64,000 nt of DNA, from assembly GCA_031769625.1 (NCBI GenBank), contig JAUIMM010000550.1, positions 3,774,001 to 3,838,000 on the forward strand, read 5' to 3'. The notes below the pieces were generated by a model. The model was not told the DNA's origin. It saw nothing but the letters and a program-made list of their open reading frames with translations, and did no database searches. Both the position numbers and the translations under genes were made by a program. Of this stretch, positions 11,222 to 22,585 are shown in pieces. Origin of the DNA: Taudactylus pleione (lineage: Eukaryota; Chordata; Amphibia; Anura; Myobatrachidae). Within the stretch, counting starts at the first letter, position 1; every line of letters begins with the position of its first letter.

Positions 11222-11735
11222 AAAGCAACAAACAAATTTGCATTACTGCAGGATATGCAAATCTGTTTATAGCACAACAGGAAGATAAATACATATAGAC
11301 AATATAGACTTTTATAGACAATAGCCTCTATACAGAACACGTCTTCCCATGGGCCACATATATTGATGAAGTGTCCTGTATTTGTAGAGGGAACACAGAA
11401 GACCATAATACCTTTGTAAAATATATTAACAAGAACTAATTTAGTTTGAAATTTCCTACTAACATCAGTGAGGCATGGGTTTCATTCCTAGATATGGAGT
11501 TTTTTATATTGAAGATAAATGTATCCGAAAAAAGACCTTCATTAATCAAGTTGATTCTAACAACTTCATCCCAGCAACAAGAAATCACCACCAGAGATGG
11601 TTGGAGAACATTCCAAAGGGACAATTTAATAAAATCTGTTGGAACTGTACATACGGTATATCAAAGAATACATATACAAGTCTCCAATTTGAAAGATCAC
11701 TTTGAGGAAAGAAATTAAAATTACACCTGATTAAA
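11222..11735 (+). pseudogene. Penelope-like reverse transcriptase, C-terminal remnant
   Basis: Resumes after the L2 tail. One frame gives EAWVSFLDMEFFILK (the RT SFLD motif). After a frameshift near 11530, another gives KKTFINQVDSNNFIPATRNH and LENIPKGQFNKICWNCT, matching the conserved thumb region of Neptune-type elements (DSNNFIP, NIPKGQF). Stops occur throughout. Together with 6540-6845 this brackets the L2 insertion. Confidence 0.8.
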
Positions 11736-11751
11736 ATAGGTCTATAAAGGG

Positions 11752-12388
11752 GGTGTAGTTAATAGACCGGCGGACGCGATGCGGCCGGGCCTAAATCCTG
11801 ACTCGTCCTGCCCGACAAGAGACTTAAGATAGGCCTTGAAATGCCGACGCCTATCTTAATCCCGATGCTGGAAGACCGACCCCCGCCATCCCGATCGTAC
11901 TTTGACGGGTAAGTAGAACACTTAGCCCGGGGATAGAATGGTTAGGTTTAGGGACCCTCGAGGGGACTTAGGGTTCGGCACCCCCCTGGGGAAGGTTAGG
12001 GTTAGGCACTAGGGGGGGGGTTAGGCTCAGGCACTCCCCCGGGAGGGTTAGGCTTAGGGTACAGGGAGGGGGGTTAGGTTTAGGCATCCCTGGCGGGAGG
12101 TTAGGGTTAGGCACTAGGGGGGGGTTAGGCTCAGGCATTCCCCTGGGAGGGTTAGGCTTATGGTACAGGGAGGGGGGGTTAGGTTTAGGCACCCCTGGCG
12201 GGAGGTTAGGGTTAGGCACTAAGGGGGAGGTTAGGAATAGGCACCCCTAAAGGAGGGTTAGGGTTAAGGGCAGAGGGGAGGGTTAGGTTACTTACCTTTA
12301 CCTGTTGGGATTTCGACCCGTCGGGATGCCGCTGTCGGTATTTGATCCGGTGGCTAAACAGCCGCCGGCAGTACATACCGATTCCTTA
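11752..12388. mobile_element. MITE carrying TTAGGG-like repeats (copy 1)
   Basis: Ends contain GACCGGCGGACGCG and the inverted GCCGCCGGCAGTAC. Between them, 11943-12290 is a degenerate array of GGTTAGGGTTAGGCAC-type units broken by G-runs. The same arrangement recurs at 30366-30885, 39958-40418 and 45998-46990. It lies inside Penelope copy 0. There is no coding sequence; minus-strand Pro/Asn-rich frames are repeat artefacts. Confidence 0.65.
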
Positions 12389-12391
12389 TAA

Positions 12392-12610
12392 ACAAGTAAA
12401 ATAACTGGAGAGGAAGGACCTTTTAGAGAGGAAGGTCCAGTTCAAGGAAACAGATGAAGAAAAGGTTATTTTCATCACTCAGTATAATGACCAATCACAA
12501 ACATTGGAGAAAATCATAAACAAGCATTGGCCACGCCCGCTGAAGGATGAAATGAAACCGGTATACAAAAAAGCTGATAAGAAAAAGGCTAAGACCAAGT
12601 GCTTAAAGAC
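12392..12610 (+). pseudogene. Penelope-like RT/EN linker remnant
   Basis: Frame reads KVIFITQYNDQSQTLEKIIN followed by KHWPRPLKDEMKP and KKADKKKAKTKC. This matches the Penelope linker (FITTY...I..KHWP...) also seen in copy 1 at 4600-4700. Short, but placed correctly between the RT and EN remnants. Confidence 0.7.
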
Positions 12611-12613
12611 TTA

Positions 12614-13225
12614 AGGTGGGTACACACCTGACAGATATATCTGCAGATGATGGTCGTTCATACACACTGAACGACCATCGTCTGCATGCTGCAGCGGCTC
12701 GGCCGGAAAGGGGCATGGCCTAATTGCGGGTGGCGTGGCCACGGCCCCTTCGAAAGAATAAACATTTGCGATGCGGCGCTGAACACTGGGGAGGGGCGCT
12801 GTGTGCCCCTCAGCCCAGCGCACAGCCAATGGGGGATGCAATCAGCATGATCGCTTCCCCCTTTGGCATAGGAGATTGCTCGGGCTGCTGCTTTAGCAGC
12901 CTTGGACAGTCTCCCAGTGCAGCCCAGCACACAGCAGCCTGCTGTGGATGGGGAGCTGTAGTGGACCTGGGTAAGTAGTACCCGCTCGCGGCTCCCCACT
13001 CTCTGCACCACTGTGTACGGGCGATCGGCTGATCGCCCATGCACATTGCCGATGGACTGTTATGTCTGCAGACATATCTGTTCATTAGCTGTTCAGCAAA
13101 GCCAATGTAATATGCCTGAACGACGTTGTTCACAGACATATCGTCTGTACACACTGGCCCGCGGGGGCACGATTTATTGGCCAATCAAATGATCGGACAA
13201 TATATCGGCCAGTGTGTACCCAGCA
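12614..13225. mobile_element. PIF/Harbinger-type MITE, TTA target duplication
   Basis: A 612-bp element with inverted ends AGGTGGGTACACACC / GTGTGTACCCAGCA and flanking TTA on both sides (12611-12613, 13226-13228). The interior is GC-rich, with inverted segments such as CGATCGGCTGATCG. No transposase. The 3-bp TWA duplication is typical of PIF/Harbinger. Several overlapping open frames inside have no domain. Confidence 0.75.
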
Positions 13226-13790
13226 TTAGCGATAAACCAGGAAAGAGGCAACCTGGCTTCACCCATGGGGTGAGCTGTACTATCACTTTTTAGATGTACT
13301 GTCACTTTACAGCCTGTTTGAAAAATTAGTTAGGAGCTGATTGGCTGGTACTTGATCTCTGTCCACTTTATCTTTCTCCAAGGTTTAGTACATCTTGTGA
13401 ATTGTCTGAGATGCCAAGCTTGTAAGACATTGGGATGCAGAACATTCAGATCCACAAGTACAGAGGAAAGACCACAAAATAAGGAATAATATCAAATGGG
13501 ATACAGTCGGGACACCCAAGCAGCCTCCATTATATAGGCTAAACAATAAGAAACCTGAACATAAGATGGGCAGAACACATAAGAAATATCAAAAAGAGAG
13601 TAGAAACGCATTGAGTCTGAAGCTATTTTGCTACCTTCCACAATGGAGACTCCACTCTCCTCAAATATATTGGCATCAAGAAGGTTCTCAAACACTTCAG
13701 AGGTGGAAACAATGTGGCACATATCTCCATATAAGAAGCAAAATGGATTTATAATTTAAAGACTCTTAATTTTCCAAATAACATACAAAC
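13226..13790 (+). pseudogene. Penelope-like endonuclease C-terminal remnant
   Basis: After the MITE, 13390-13440 reads HLVNCLRCQACKTLGC, a Cys-rich patch as in the EN domain. 13640-13775 reads YIGIKKVLKHFRGGNN, then EAKWIYNLKTLNFPNN, the conserved block after the GIY-YIG core in Neptune-type elements. Stops and shifts interrupt it. 13270-13385 also holds a remnant of the AGGAGCTGATTGGCTGG stem MITE (compare 62365-62521). Confidence 0.7.
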
Positions 13791-13869
13791 CTAGCAATGG
13801 GGATGTCCTCCATGTTTTAAATATCTGGTTTATACCCTGGATAGTTTCCCATTGCCCCCCTTTCTACCC

Positions 13870-15128
13870 CTACCCTATATACCTACTTCTCCTCCCTGCC
13901 CTATATACCCTCTAGGAGCCTAGCTCCTGCAACATCCATACCAGGTATTACCAACATAGTATAACTTATCAGAGCAGATCAATAAATAAACAAATACACA
14001 CTATATTATATTTACACTTGACCATTGGCTTCAGCAGTGCAGGTTTTAATTTAGGTTTCCCCATTTGATTGGGTTCCTGCATATTGGATGATAATGCTTA
14101 GGCTATCTCAAGCCAGATTACAACAAGCGCCCTGCTTGAGAGGCTCCCCGAAGTGCCTACCCCGAGTCAGCATGCTATAGTCTTTCCCAGGGAGAACAGC
14201 TAATGAGCTGTCTTTCACTGAAACATGGATGACAGTTAGTGGTAATAGCCCCACAAAGTCTTTAGTCAGTAGCTGCCACAATTTCTTGTGGTGTCTCCAG
14301 GTGCCCGAATGTCCACAGGTGACGTTAGCTCTTTTATTGGGCATGTTGGGGAACCTAATGGCGCCGAAAGACCTATCTGGCAACATTTAAGAACTGTAAA
14401 ACTCCATAATATAAAACACATGTACAACAACATAATGATACATAGAAATTACTACACACCTGGTGGAGAGAGGATGCCATAGGAGATGAACAATTGTTTT
14501 CAACACGCCTGGCACCCTGCTCTCACTACAACAGCACAGTGTACCCTAAAGTGCAGCGCATGTTTGTACTGCACAGCTACATGCAGTAAGAACACCCGGT
14601 GCCACCTATGTTTAATCAGACAGCATTATTAACATTTATTTTTTATAGTGTCAGCATATATCATTGTTCTTTATAATATTATTATATGCTGTCCACAGGT
14701 AATACATTCCCCATTTTTACGTTTATATTGACATTCCTACTGACTTAAATTTATTTAGGGACGAAGTCCAGACAGGAACTAGCACAACATGGCATCAGTC
14801 ACATCCTGTTCCCGCTCACTACAATATTGGTGTGCTCTGTAGTACAGAATGTGTTGTCTGTGTGGTACCAGAATTAAGTTCTTACCTGAATGACTGAGGG
14901 CCTGAATCAGAGATGTATGCTAATGATGCTGCAGCTGCGATTTTTGCATCTGAGGATTAGAAATAATATGCTAGTGCAGCAGTGGCCGGGACATGTACTC
15001 AGCCATCTCTGCTATCCACAACTGCATGCTCATATGCAGCATCAGACGCAGACCACTTCCTGAGTTAGTCTATGGTCGCGCAGCATTGCTGCCGTAACTG
15101 AGATGCCGGAGCCCTGCTTCCTATATAA
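13870..15128. other. unassigned intergenic DNA
   Basis: No coding potential and no clear ends of an element. 14898-15115 has GGGCCTGAATCAGAGATG, resembling the start of the GGCCTGATTCAGAGC MITE family, but the partner end is not clear. Confidence 0.35.
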
Positions 15129-15457
15129 TAGAGATGTGCGACAACCCCCGTATTATGGTTTTGGATCTGGATTCATCTTCGTGTTTGCAAAACCAACTTC
15201 AAGTGTTTGGGTTTTGGATTCAGATTTAAAAAAAAAAAAATTAAAAATAATTAAAAAATTTTAAAAAATGTTTTAAATTAAAAACAGCAAAAATGTCCGA
15301 ATCTAAAACCAGAGTTCGTTTTTTAAATCCGAATTTCGAACCGGTAACAAATCCGAACCGGGCCACAAAAGTGAATCCGAATCCTAACCCGGTTCTACTC
15401 AGAACCCCTAAATTTGGTTGTGTTTGGATTTCAGAAATCTGGACCCACACATCTCTA
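15129..15457. mobile_element. short non-autonomous hAT of the TAGxGxTGTG family
   Basis: Ends TAGAGATGTG / CACATCTCTA. Flanking octamers ctatataa and ctgtatac match at 6 of 8 positions, so a decayed 8-bp TSD. The interior has TTTTGGATCTGGAT and GGATTTCAGAAATC, as in the large hAT copies at 21951 and 56518, so it is a deleted relative. Confidence 0.7.
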
Positions 15458-15696
15458 CTGTATACGGGATCACTGATGCAGGATGTGACACACCCCTGAG
15501 ATGGTCGAGACAAGCTTGCATTATTAGCCGACACTTGCCGTTGCCTCTCCCAAAAGCTCCCTGCCTGTCAATCACATTGCAAATAAAGACTCACAGTGTA
15601 TGACTATGGTAATGTGGTAATTTAGTCATTCGTTGCAGTGTAACTCAGACGCATGAATAGTGGCAAAAAAACCCCGCTCCATTTGCAAAAACATCG

Positions 15697-16350
15697 GCAT
15701 TGTAGACCAAGTAAGGGGAATAGTCAACAACTCGGGGATCTAACTCTATTAGAAAATGGTGGACAAGGTACGGAAGACTTGTCAGGACCATCCGAGGCCT
15801 AGCTCTCTCTGAAACTGGTGCACCAGGTAGGAGAGAATTGTCTGTAGCACCCAAGGCCAGGGGCACAGAGAAGGGGGGAGCGGGTACAAATTACCCGGGC
15901 CCGGGCTAGCTGGAGGGGCCCGGCACCGCCTCCCCTCTTACATCACAGCAGCCAAGCACACGCTGCTGTATGCTGGGCTGCTCTGGGAGACTGCTCGTGG
16001 CTGCCAAGAAGCAGCCACAGCAGTCTCCTATGCCTATGGGGGGAGCGATCAAGGTGATCACACCCCCCACTGGTTATGCACCGGGCTGAGGGGGCTCACT
16101 GCTCCCCTCCTTGCCGGCACTGCAAACCTTCGTGACACTGCTAAACTTTTTTTTGGGACCTAAGGGGACGTGGCCAAGCCTACCACGATTAGGCCATGCC
16201 CCCTTTTTACTGGGGCCTGCCGCGGCTGTTGATGGGCCTGCCCAAGGCCTATCTCTCTCAGAAACTGATGGACCAGGTAAGGGAGAATTGTTAGGAGGAC
16301 CCATGGATCTCTCTCTCTCTCAGAAACTGGATGACCAGGTAGGGGAGAAT
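15697..16350. repeat. about 59-bp minisatellite split by an hAT MITE
   Basis: About five units with the core CTCTCTCTGAAACTGGTGCA and CCAGGTAGGAGAGAATTG. The array is interrupted at 15860-16240. Confidence 0.75.
15860..16240. mobile_element. hAT-type MITE with perfect 8-bp TSD
   Basis: A 381-bp insertion starting CAGGGGCACAGAGAAGG and ending GATGGGCCTG, flanked by cccaaggc at 15852-15859 and 16241-16248. Removing it restores a continuous minisatellite unit. The interior is GC-rich with inverted segments (GGAGACTGCTCGTGGC near 15990). Confidence 0.85.
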
Positions 16351-16802
16351 ACAGAGCTGCAACCAGTGGTCCTGGCGCAGACCACACCTCCTTCTTGTGA
16401 TGTCATATGGAGGGGGAGGGGCCACTAATACCAGGAATTACAGAGATGCCCGGAGCATCCTCAGGATACTTCGGGGGGCTGTAAGGGCAGCGGTGTACAT
16501 GCCTGAAGTGTCCTAAGGACGCTCTAGGCGGCACTGCTGCAGAGATTCTGGCACCCTACTAGCCAGATGCAGAGGCCGTGGATGAACGGCGGTGCCACCC
16601 ACAGAGCCCTGCGCTCTGTGCGGCCACAATGCTTACACACCCCTAGTTATGGCCTGGGAGAATGGAGCACCTGGGGTCCTATTTCTCTCGGATACTTGTT
16701 AACTTATTATTTTATTGATATAGCACTTTTCTCCAGAAGGACTCATTGAACTTTATAGAAATCATGAACATAATACAGAGGTTTAGATTTCCAGGAAATA
16801 CA

Positions 16803-17576
16803 GAAAACAATGAACATATGGCATATACCACCATTCAGAAGCAGTGCCTTGCCATGGTGTGGGATTTAATGAGAAATGGCATATACCACCGTTGAGAAGC
16901 AGTGCCTTGCCATGGTATGGGATGGAATGAGAAATGGCATATACCACCATTGAAAAGCAGTGCTTTGCCATGGTATGGGATGTTATGAGAAATAGCATAT
17001 ACCACCATTGAGAAGCAGTGCCTTGCCATAGTATGGTATGGAATGAGAAATGGCATATACCACCATTGAGAAGCAGTGCCTTGCCATGGTATGGGATGGA
17101 ATGAGAAATGGCATATACCACCATTGAGAAGCAGTGCCTTGCTATGGTATGGGATGGAATAAGAAATGGCATATACCACCATTGAAAAGCAGTGCTTTGC
17201 CATAGTATGGGATGTTATGAGAAATAGCATATACCACCATTGAGAAGCAGTGCCTTGCCATGCTATGGGATGGAATAAGAAATAGCATATAACACCATTG
17301 AGAAGCAGTGCTTTGCCATAGTATGGGATGTTATGAGAAATAGCATATACCACCATTGAAAAGCAGTGCCTTGCCATAGTATGGGATGTTATGAGAAATA
17401 GCATATACCACCATTGAGAAGCAGTGCTTTGCCATGGTATGGGATGGAATAAGAAATGGCATATACCACCATTGAGAAGCAGTGCTTTGCCATGGTATGG
17501 GATGGAATGAGAATGACATATATTGTACTACCATTGAGAAGGAGTGCCTTGCCATAATATGGGCACTGAAGAAGCT
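16803..17576. repeat. 58-bp minisatellite, about 13 units
   Basis: Units share CATATACCACCATTGAGAAG and CAGTGCCTTGCCATGGTATG. Successive units start at 16871, 16929, 16987 and 17045, a period of 58. As 58 is not a multiple of three, and the minus strand of the unit lacks stops in all frames, long minus-strand frames (up to 189 codons) arise by chance. Confidence 0.95.
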
Positions 17577-17925
17577 CTTACAATAAAAAATAGAGTGATC
17601 CAAAGAAGTGCAATCCCCTGGTAATGTATAAATAGATCTTCTGTCGTGGTACGAATTATTACTTAAAAAAACAGAAGAGAAAATTTACAGCAGATTATGC
17701 CTTAGCTACAGGAATACCTCAATTTCTCTGGAGTCTTTCTTCTAAGACTCACCTTGTGATAATAAAATGCATTCACATAAAGGTATCTTTCTTTCACCAT
17801 CAAATGCTACGGGGATTATTTTCTCACGTTCCCCACTTGAAACCCCTTGAAGAGAACACTCACATGGGATCAGGTATAAACATTCCCATAAATGTTTCTT
17901 TGTTATTAGGGTAAATTTCCTTGCT
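17577..17925. other. unassigned AT-rich DNA
   Basis: No coding signal or repeat ends seen. Confidence 0.4.
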
Positions 17926-17928
17926 TTA

Positions 17929-18329
17929 AGCTGGGCATACACTGCCAGATAAAATGTCTGTCAGACCGACAGACATTTTATCTGGCTGCCTGCCAGCCGC
18001 AGATGTCGCCGGCATACACTGTGAGAGAAATCTCACAGTGTATAGCCCGACATCCGCGCTCCGCCCCCAGGGGAGGAGACATTTCCCTGTTCCTTCCGTA
18101 GGAAGGAACACAGGAAATGTCTGTCTGTCGGCCGCGCTGGGCATACACTGCCCGATGCGGCCGACAGTTTCCCGGGTAAATATCGCATCGGACGGGCATG
18201 CTGGACAATCCAGCATGCCCGACCGAGCAATATTTAACCCTCGGTCGCCCGCATACACGTTGCAATTATCGCGGCGATCCGCCGATATCGGGCGGATCGT
18301 CCCGATAATTGCAGAGTGTTTGGCCAGCA
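17929..18329. mobile_element. PIF/Harbinger-type MITE, TTA target duplication
   Basis: A 401-bp foldback element: AGCTGGGCATACACTG at the left, GTTTGGCCAGCA at the right, TTA on both sides (17926-17928, 18330-18332). The interior has repeated inverted segments (GGCATACACTG occurs three times; GGACGGGCATGCTGGACAAT faces its inverse). No protein. Confidence 0.75.
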
Positions 18330-19201
18330 TTAGGTAAATCTCTTAAGAGACTGGTGAAGTGCATTCCACCAGAAGGTAGCAAACACAGTAGATTTAATGG
18401 CAACAGATAAAAAGACAGCAGACAGCTTAAAAACAGACGTCCATAAAAAATTTAACATCTTCTCCTCTCCCGGGTAGGTGGATAGGGGTGTCAAAAGAAT
18501 GTTAAAACAAAAAACAAAAAAATATATACTTTCCATAAACACCAACTCATTTCTGACCATAGGTCCTTCTTCAGAGTGTAATGAATGTCCAAAGCAAGAG
18601 GGTATATATACCCTAACATAGGTCACATGACAAATAACAATTGACAGGTATTATGTAAACTCCGGATAAATAGAAAATGTAACTACTTCTCTAAATGTTG
18701 AACACTCCATATAACATGATTCCCAATATTCGTTATACACTTGATTAATAAATACATATAAATAACAATACATTTGTATTAAATAATATAGATACACAAA
18801 TGAATCACTTTAAAATATTATAATACATCCAGTCCATGTTTTAGGTCACTCCTGACTGTATAGTGTTCACTTGCGCACCCAAAAAAAGCCCAAAAAGATG
18901 GAAAAGTCCCGGACCGATGACAACTTCCTGTGAACGGAGTCAGTTTCCGGAAGTCGTCATCACTAGCTGACCGATAACGTCACACGGCAGCACAACTTTA
19001 GTGTAGTCCGTTCTCGCAGGAAACACAGAACAAGCAATTTTAGTTCTTCCCGTGATAACGGGCGAAAACGGCTTTTAGCAGGGGACCATGGAGATGATAT
19101 TTCCGTTATTTGGAACGCAATCGTCTTCAGATAGTAAACAATGACAAATCGCGAATTTCTTTTAAAGTGATGTATTCAATAACATGGAGTTTCTCTCATA
19201 T

Positions 19202-20086
19202 GGCTCTATTTAGTAACATTATTGTTAGTAAAATAAAGTGAAAAGGGGTGTTTTAACAGCCTTTTCACATTATTTTAGTTTCACCTACAGTTACTAAAGG
19301 GCAATTGGAGTAGAATTCATAAAATTCTACTCCAACCCCTAAGTATCACTTATTTTTAGTAAGCAGATCGCATTTCCCATAATTGTAATGGGAAATGTGA
19401 TCCGACCAGAGTTACTAAAAATAAATTGTAAAAAAATACCGGGGAAAGCCCTGTGATAATAACGCCACCTGGGGGTGGCGTTATCCAGGGTCTCCCCCAG
19501 TTACCAGACTCCTGCCCTGCTCTAACGGGGAGAACAGAGTCGGGAGTCGGCCCCAGTAATCAGCTGTGTGGTCTAAATAGACCACATACTGATACAGTGT
19601 AAAAAAAAAATTTACTTACCTGACTCCAGGGACCGGTGTTCGGGGCTCCGGGTGATGTCCTCCCTCCGGTCAGCAGGTCTCCCATGCTGCACTGTGGCCC
19701 GGTCATCAGGTGATCGGGTCCCAGTGCAATATGGGATATCACCTGACCGGAGGACATCACCTGAGCCCGGATCATGCAGGTAAGCGTAATTAAGGGAGAG
19801 GGGGGGTTGCGGGGGGTCCGCAATCACGGGGGGCGAGGCTAAATGACGGGGGCAGGGTTAAGCCCGGGGGTGGTTGCAGCGATGGTCGGTTGGCGCGGGG
19901 GACCGGTCACGGTATTTTTTTGCGATAATACCGTGACTAGTGTGCAGAGGGGATTCGCAGGGACAGAGCTTTCTCGCAAGCTCTGTCCTTGCAAGGGATT
20001 TGTAGTAAATCCCTGTGATATTGCCTGAATTCGCAATCTGCAATCTGCAATCTGCATTACCAATGTGGATTGTAGTAAATAGAGCC
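19202..20086. mobile_element. foldback MITE (GGCTCTATTTA ends)
   Basis: Ends GGCTCTATTTAGTAAC and GTAGTAAATAGAGCC are inverted. The interior includes AATAACGCCACCTGGGGGTG and other inverted blocks. A partial copy in reverse orientation lies at 63330-63848, with the same order of blocks. No protein. Confidence 0.75.
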
Positions 20087-20224
20087 CATAATGATTCGGA
20101 TATGCATGAAAAAAAAAAACATGCAATTAATGAAAAATACAATAAAATGCAAGAATAAAAATTTTTAAAAATACGAATAATACAAAAATAAAATATGAAT
20201 TACAAATATGCCACAATACAATCA

Positions 20225-21407
20225 AAACCAGTATAATAAAATCCTACAGAAACCACTCATTTCAAAATCAACATTCAACCCTTTAGGGGTTAGAGATTTT
20301 AATAGGTAAATCGTTTTAATTTCCATTTTAGCAAGGGTATTATGTCTATTATTAGTTCTCCAATTGGATTTTGCTACTTATACCCCTTTTACACCGGAGC
20401 TAAAACCTGGGTTTTTGAAGGGTTAACCCGGGCAGCTCCCTGGTGTAAAAGGGCAGAGGGTTGGATCGCCGGGTCGAGTGACCCGGCAATCCAACCCATC
20501 TAACTAGCAGGGTTTAACACGGGCTTAGCCCGTGAAACCCTGCTATGGGAACAGCGCACTCCGGGTCATGAAGACCTGGAGTGCGCTGCTAGCCGGCCGA
20601 TTGGTCCGGCTTCAGTGGCGCTTGGAGATGACGTCATCTCCAAGCGTCCACTTTCACTCCGCAAAAGCCTGGTCTATGCAGACCCGACTGCGGTGTGAGC
20701 GGTGCTGACTCGGGAATATCCTGAGTCAGCGCCGGCAAAATTCCGGGTCTGATCCGGATAGGAACTTTGTTCCAACTCCGGGTCAGACCCGGAATTTAGG
20801 TGGAAAAGGGGTATTAGATACCACAAAAGGAGACTAAATGTTTAATGTTACATTGATGTACAGTTTTAAAATGTAGTGAAACATTATGTGCTTCTAGACC
20901 CTTTTTTATATTTCTTACGTGTACCGCTAGACGGTCTTTCAGCATTCTAGTGGTTTTGCCAACGTATTGGCTACCACAAGAACATTCAAGTAAATAAATA
21001 CAAAATTTCGTATGACATGTAATAAAATCGTCTATTTGGAAAACCCTGTTTGTAATAGTGGATTTATACTGAGTTATCTTGGGGGTTGGACTTTTACATT
21101 CTTTGCACATACTGAATGTCCCACACCTATAGAATTATTTTGATTTGTTTATAGAGGATGGGGTGGGGACTGCAATGGCACTTCTTACTAGGCAATCTTT
21201 AATATTGCATGCCTTTCTATATATGAATCTAGGTCTTTCATTAATAAAGGGTTTTAGTGATCTATCATGGTTCAGAATCCCCCAATGCTTCTGAGAGTGG
21301 ACTAAGCTGCGGTCTGTAGGGCACAGGTTGCATTTGCCTAAATCTTTTTTCTTATAACTGAAGAAGCTCCTGTCATACGTGTTTGGGAAGGAATTTTCAG
21401 CAGTCAC
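20225..21407 (-). pseudogene. Penelope-like endonuclease, split by a MITE
   Basis: Minus-strand frame: PRFIYRKACNIKDCLVRSAI (linker), an in-frame TAA at 21135-21137, then FYRCGTFSMCKECK, then the GIY-YIG core as FCIYLLECSCGSQYVGKTTR with MLKDRLAVHVRNI and SLHFKTVH. At 20816 the frame meets a TAA that is also the TTA target duplication of the nested MITE (20381-20813). Beyond the MITE the same frame resumes as NWRTNNRHNTLAKMEI, and after a frameshift LLKSLTPKGLNVDFEMSGF, the usual C-terminus. So the copy was nearly complete over EN when the MITE landed. Confidence 0.85.
20381..20813. mobile_element. TACCCCTTTTACACC MITE, TTA duplication (copy 1)
   Basis: A 433-bp element with ends TACCCCTTTTACACC / AAAAGGGGTA flanked by TTA (20378-20380 and 20814-20816), typical of PIF/Harbinger. 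A 28-bp perfect palindrome at 20619-20646 is centred on TGACGTCA. Other copies: 35578-36010, 33258-33693, 30007-30310. Copies 20381 and 35578 are very similar, so fairly recent. Confidence 0.85.
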
Positions 21408-21430
21408 TGACCATAATCCTCTAAAATGGC

Positions 21431-21908
21431 TACACAGAACCGCAGGAGACAGTGGAGCCTGGCTCTGGTATAGTGTTTTTGTTCCTACATGAGTCCCTGC
21501 TATAATATTTTATTTAAAATATTGTAGCAAACTTCAAAAATAGCATACATAAATAGCAATTTATTTTATTATTTTAATCATCTATGTAAAAAAAATGTTT
21601 GCGTGCATACAAATGTTTACTTCACAGACTTACAAGCAGAGTTACTTGCAGCATATCTGGACAAGCACAAGAATAAACTCTAATCGCAGTATACTGTATG
21701 CCTACACACCTGTCCTATATATAGCAGCAAATCTCAGACAGTAGGTACAGAGAATGGGGCTGCTATGGGGCCCAGGCGGCCTTTGGGTGTTACTGCAGGG
21801 CACCTGCTGCCACTGGCCCAGTCGTCTCTGCCTCCATCTTTCTTCATTAACTGATTTATTAGTGAATCATAGCCTTCTTATATACCATGTTGTTTCAGAA
21901 ACATTTAG

Positions 21909-21942
<34 letters not shown>
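21431..21942. other. unassigned DNA ending in a (TA)n run
   Basis: No gene signal. The (TA)n from 21914 on was the target of the hAT insertion at 21951. Confidence 0.5.
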
Positions 21943-21953
<11 letters not shown>

Positions 21954-22585
21954 GGGTGTGCACCGGCCACTTTTCGGGTTTTGGGTTTTGGTTTTGGATC
22001 TGGATCTTTCTTCGTGTTTTGGATCTGGATTGGTTTTGCCAAAACCACCCTTCCGTGTTTTGGGTTCTGGGTTTTGTGTTTTGGATCTGTATTTTTTTGA
22101 AAAAAAGCATTAAAGCAGCTAAAATCACAGAATTTGTAGGTTTTTCTGCTCCTATGCTATTATTAACCTCAATAACCTTAATTTCCACTCATTTCCAGTC
22201 TATTCTGAACACCTCACACCTCACAATAGTGTTTTTATGTCCAAAATGTTGCACCGAGGTAGCTGGATGACTATGCTAAGCGACACGAGTGGGCGGCACA
22301 AACACGTGACCCATCTAGGCGTGATACTGCAGTGGCAGACAGGATGGCAGTTTGAAAAACTAGGCCCCAAACTGTACATAATGCAAAGAAAAAAAAGAGG
22401 TGCAAGATGGAATTGTCCTTGGGCCCTCCCACCCACCCTTATGTTGTATAAACAGGACATGCACACTTTAACAAACCAATCATTTCAGCGCCAGGGTCTG
22501 CCACACGACTGTGGCTGAAATGATTGGTTCGTTTGGGCCCCTACAAAACAAGCTGGCAATTAATCTGTCCCTGCACAAACTGGCT

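Larger units (their letters stand above)
6300..13870 (+). mobile_element. decayed Penelope-like element (copy 0) split by nested insertions
   Basis: Penelope-type protein remnants occur in the correct order on the plus strand: RT palm N-part (6540-6845), RT C-part (11222-11735), RT/EN linker (12392-12610) and EN C-terminus (13385-13790). The pieces are separated by a MITE (6850-7391), an L2 LINE (about 7600-11212), a TTAGGG-like MITE (11752-12388) and a TTA-flanked MITE (12614-13225). All pieces are full of stops and frameshifts, so this is the oldest layer of this region. Exact outer ends are not visible. Confidence 0.75.
18340..21430 (-). mobile_element. Penelope-like element (copy 2), 5'-truncated, with nested MITEs
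   Basis: On the minus strand the EN coding remnant (21407 down to about 20225) is followed by a long 3' region with a CTGAAGAAGGACCTATGG motif near 18575-18558, analogous to the CCTGAGGA motif of copy 1. Two MITEs are nested: 20381-20813 inside the coding sequence and 19202-20086 in the 3' region. No RT domain is present upstream. Confidence 0.7.

Noticed and set aside
11943..12290. Remnant of a true telomere or chromosome fusion point
   Set aside because: The repeats are degenerate, contain G-run spacers, and lie between inverted MITE ends that recur at three other places in the window.
12658..13184. Several overlapping frames of 60-128 codons on both strands
   Set aside because: They lie wholly within a GC-rich foldback MITE with TTA duplications.
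16803..17576. CRISPR-like regular array
   Set aside because: Units are contiguous tandem repeats without unique spacers, in eukaryotic DNA. The same applies to 25690-26700 and 58690-60865.
16783..17603. Minus-strand frames of 90-189 codons with a repeated 58-codon pattern
   Set aside because: Direct consequence of a 58-bp tandem repeat without stops; no domain.
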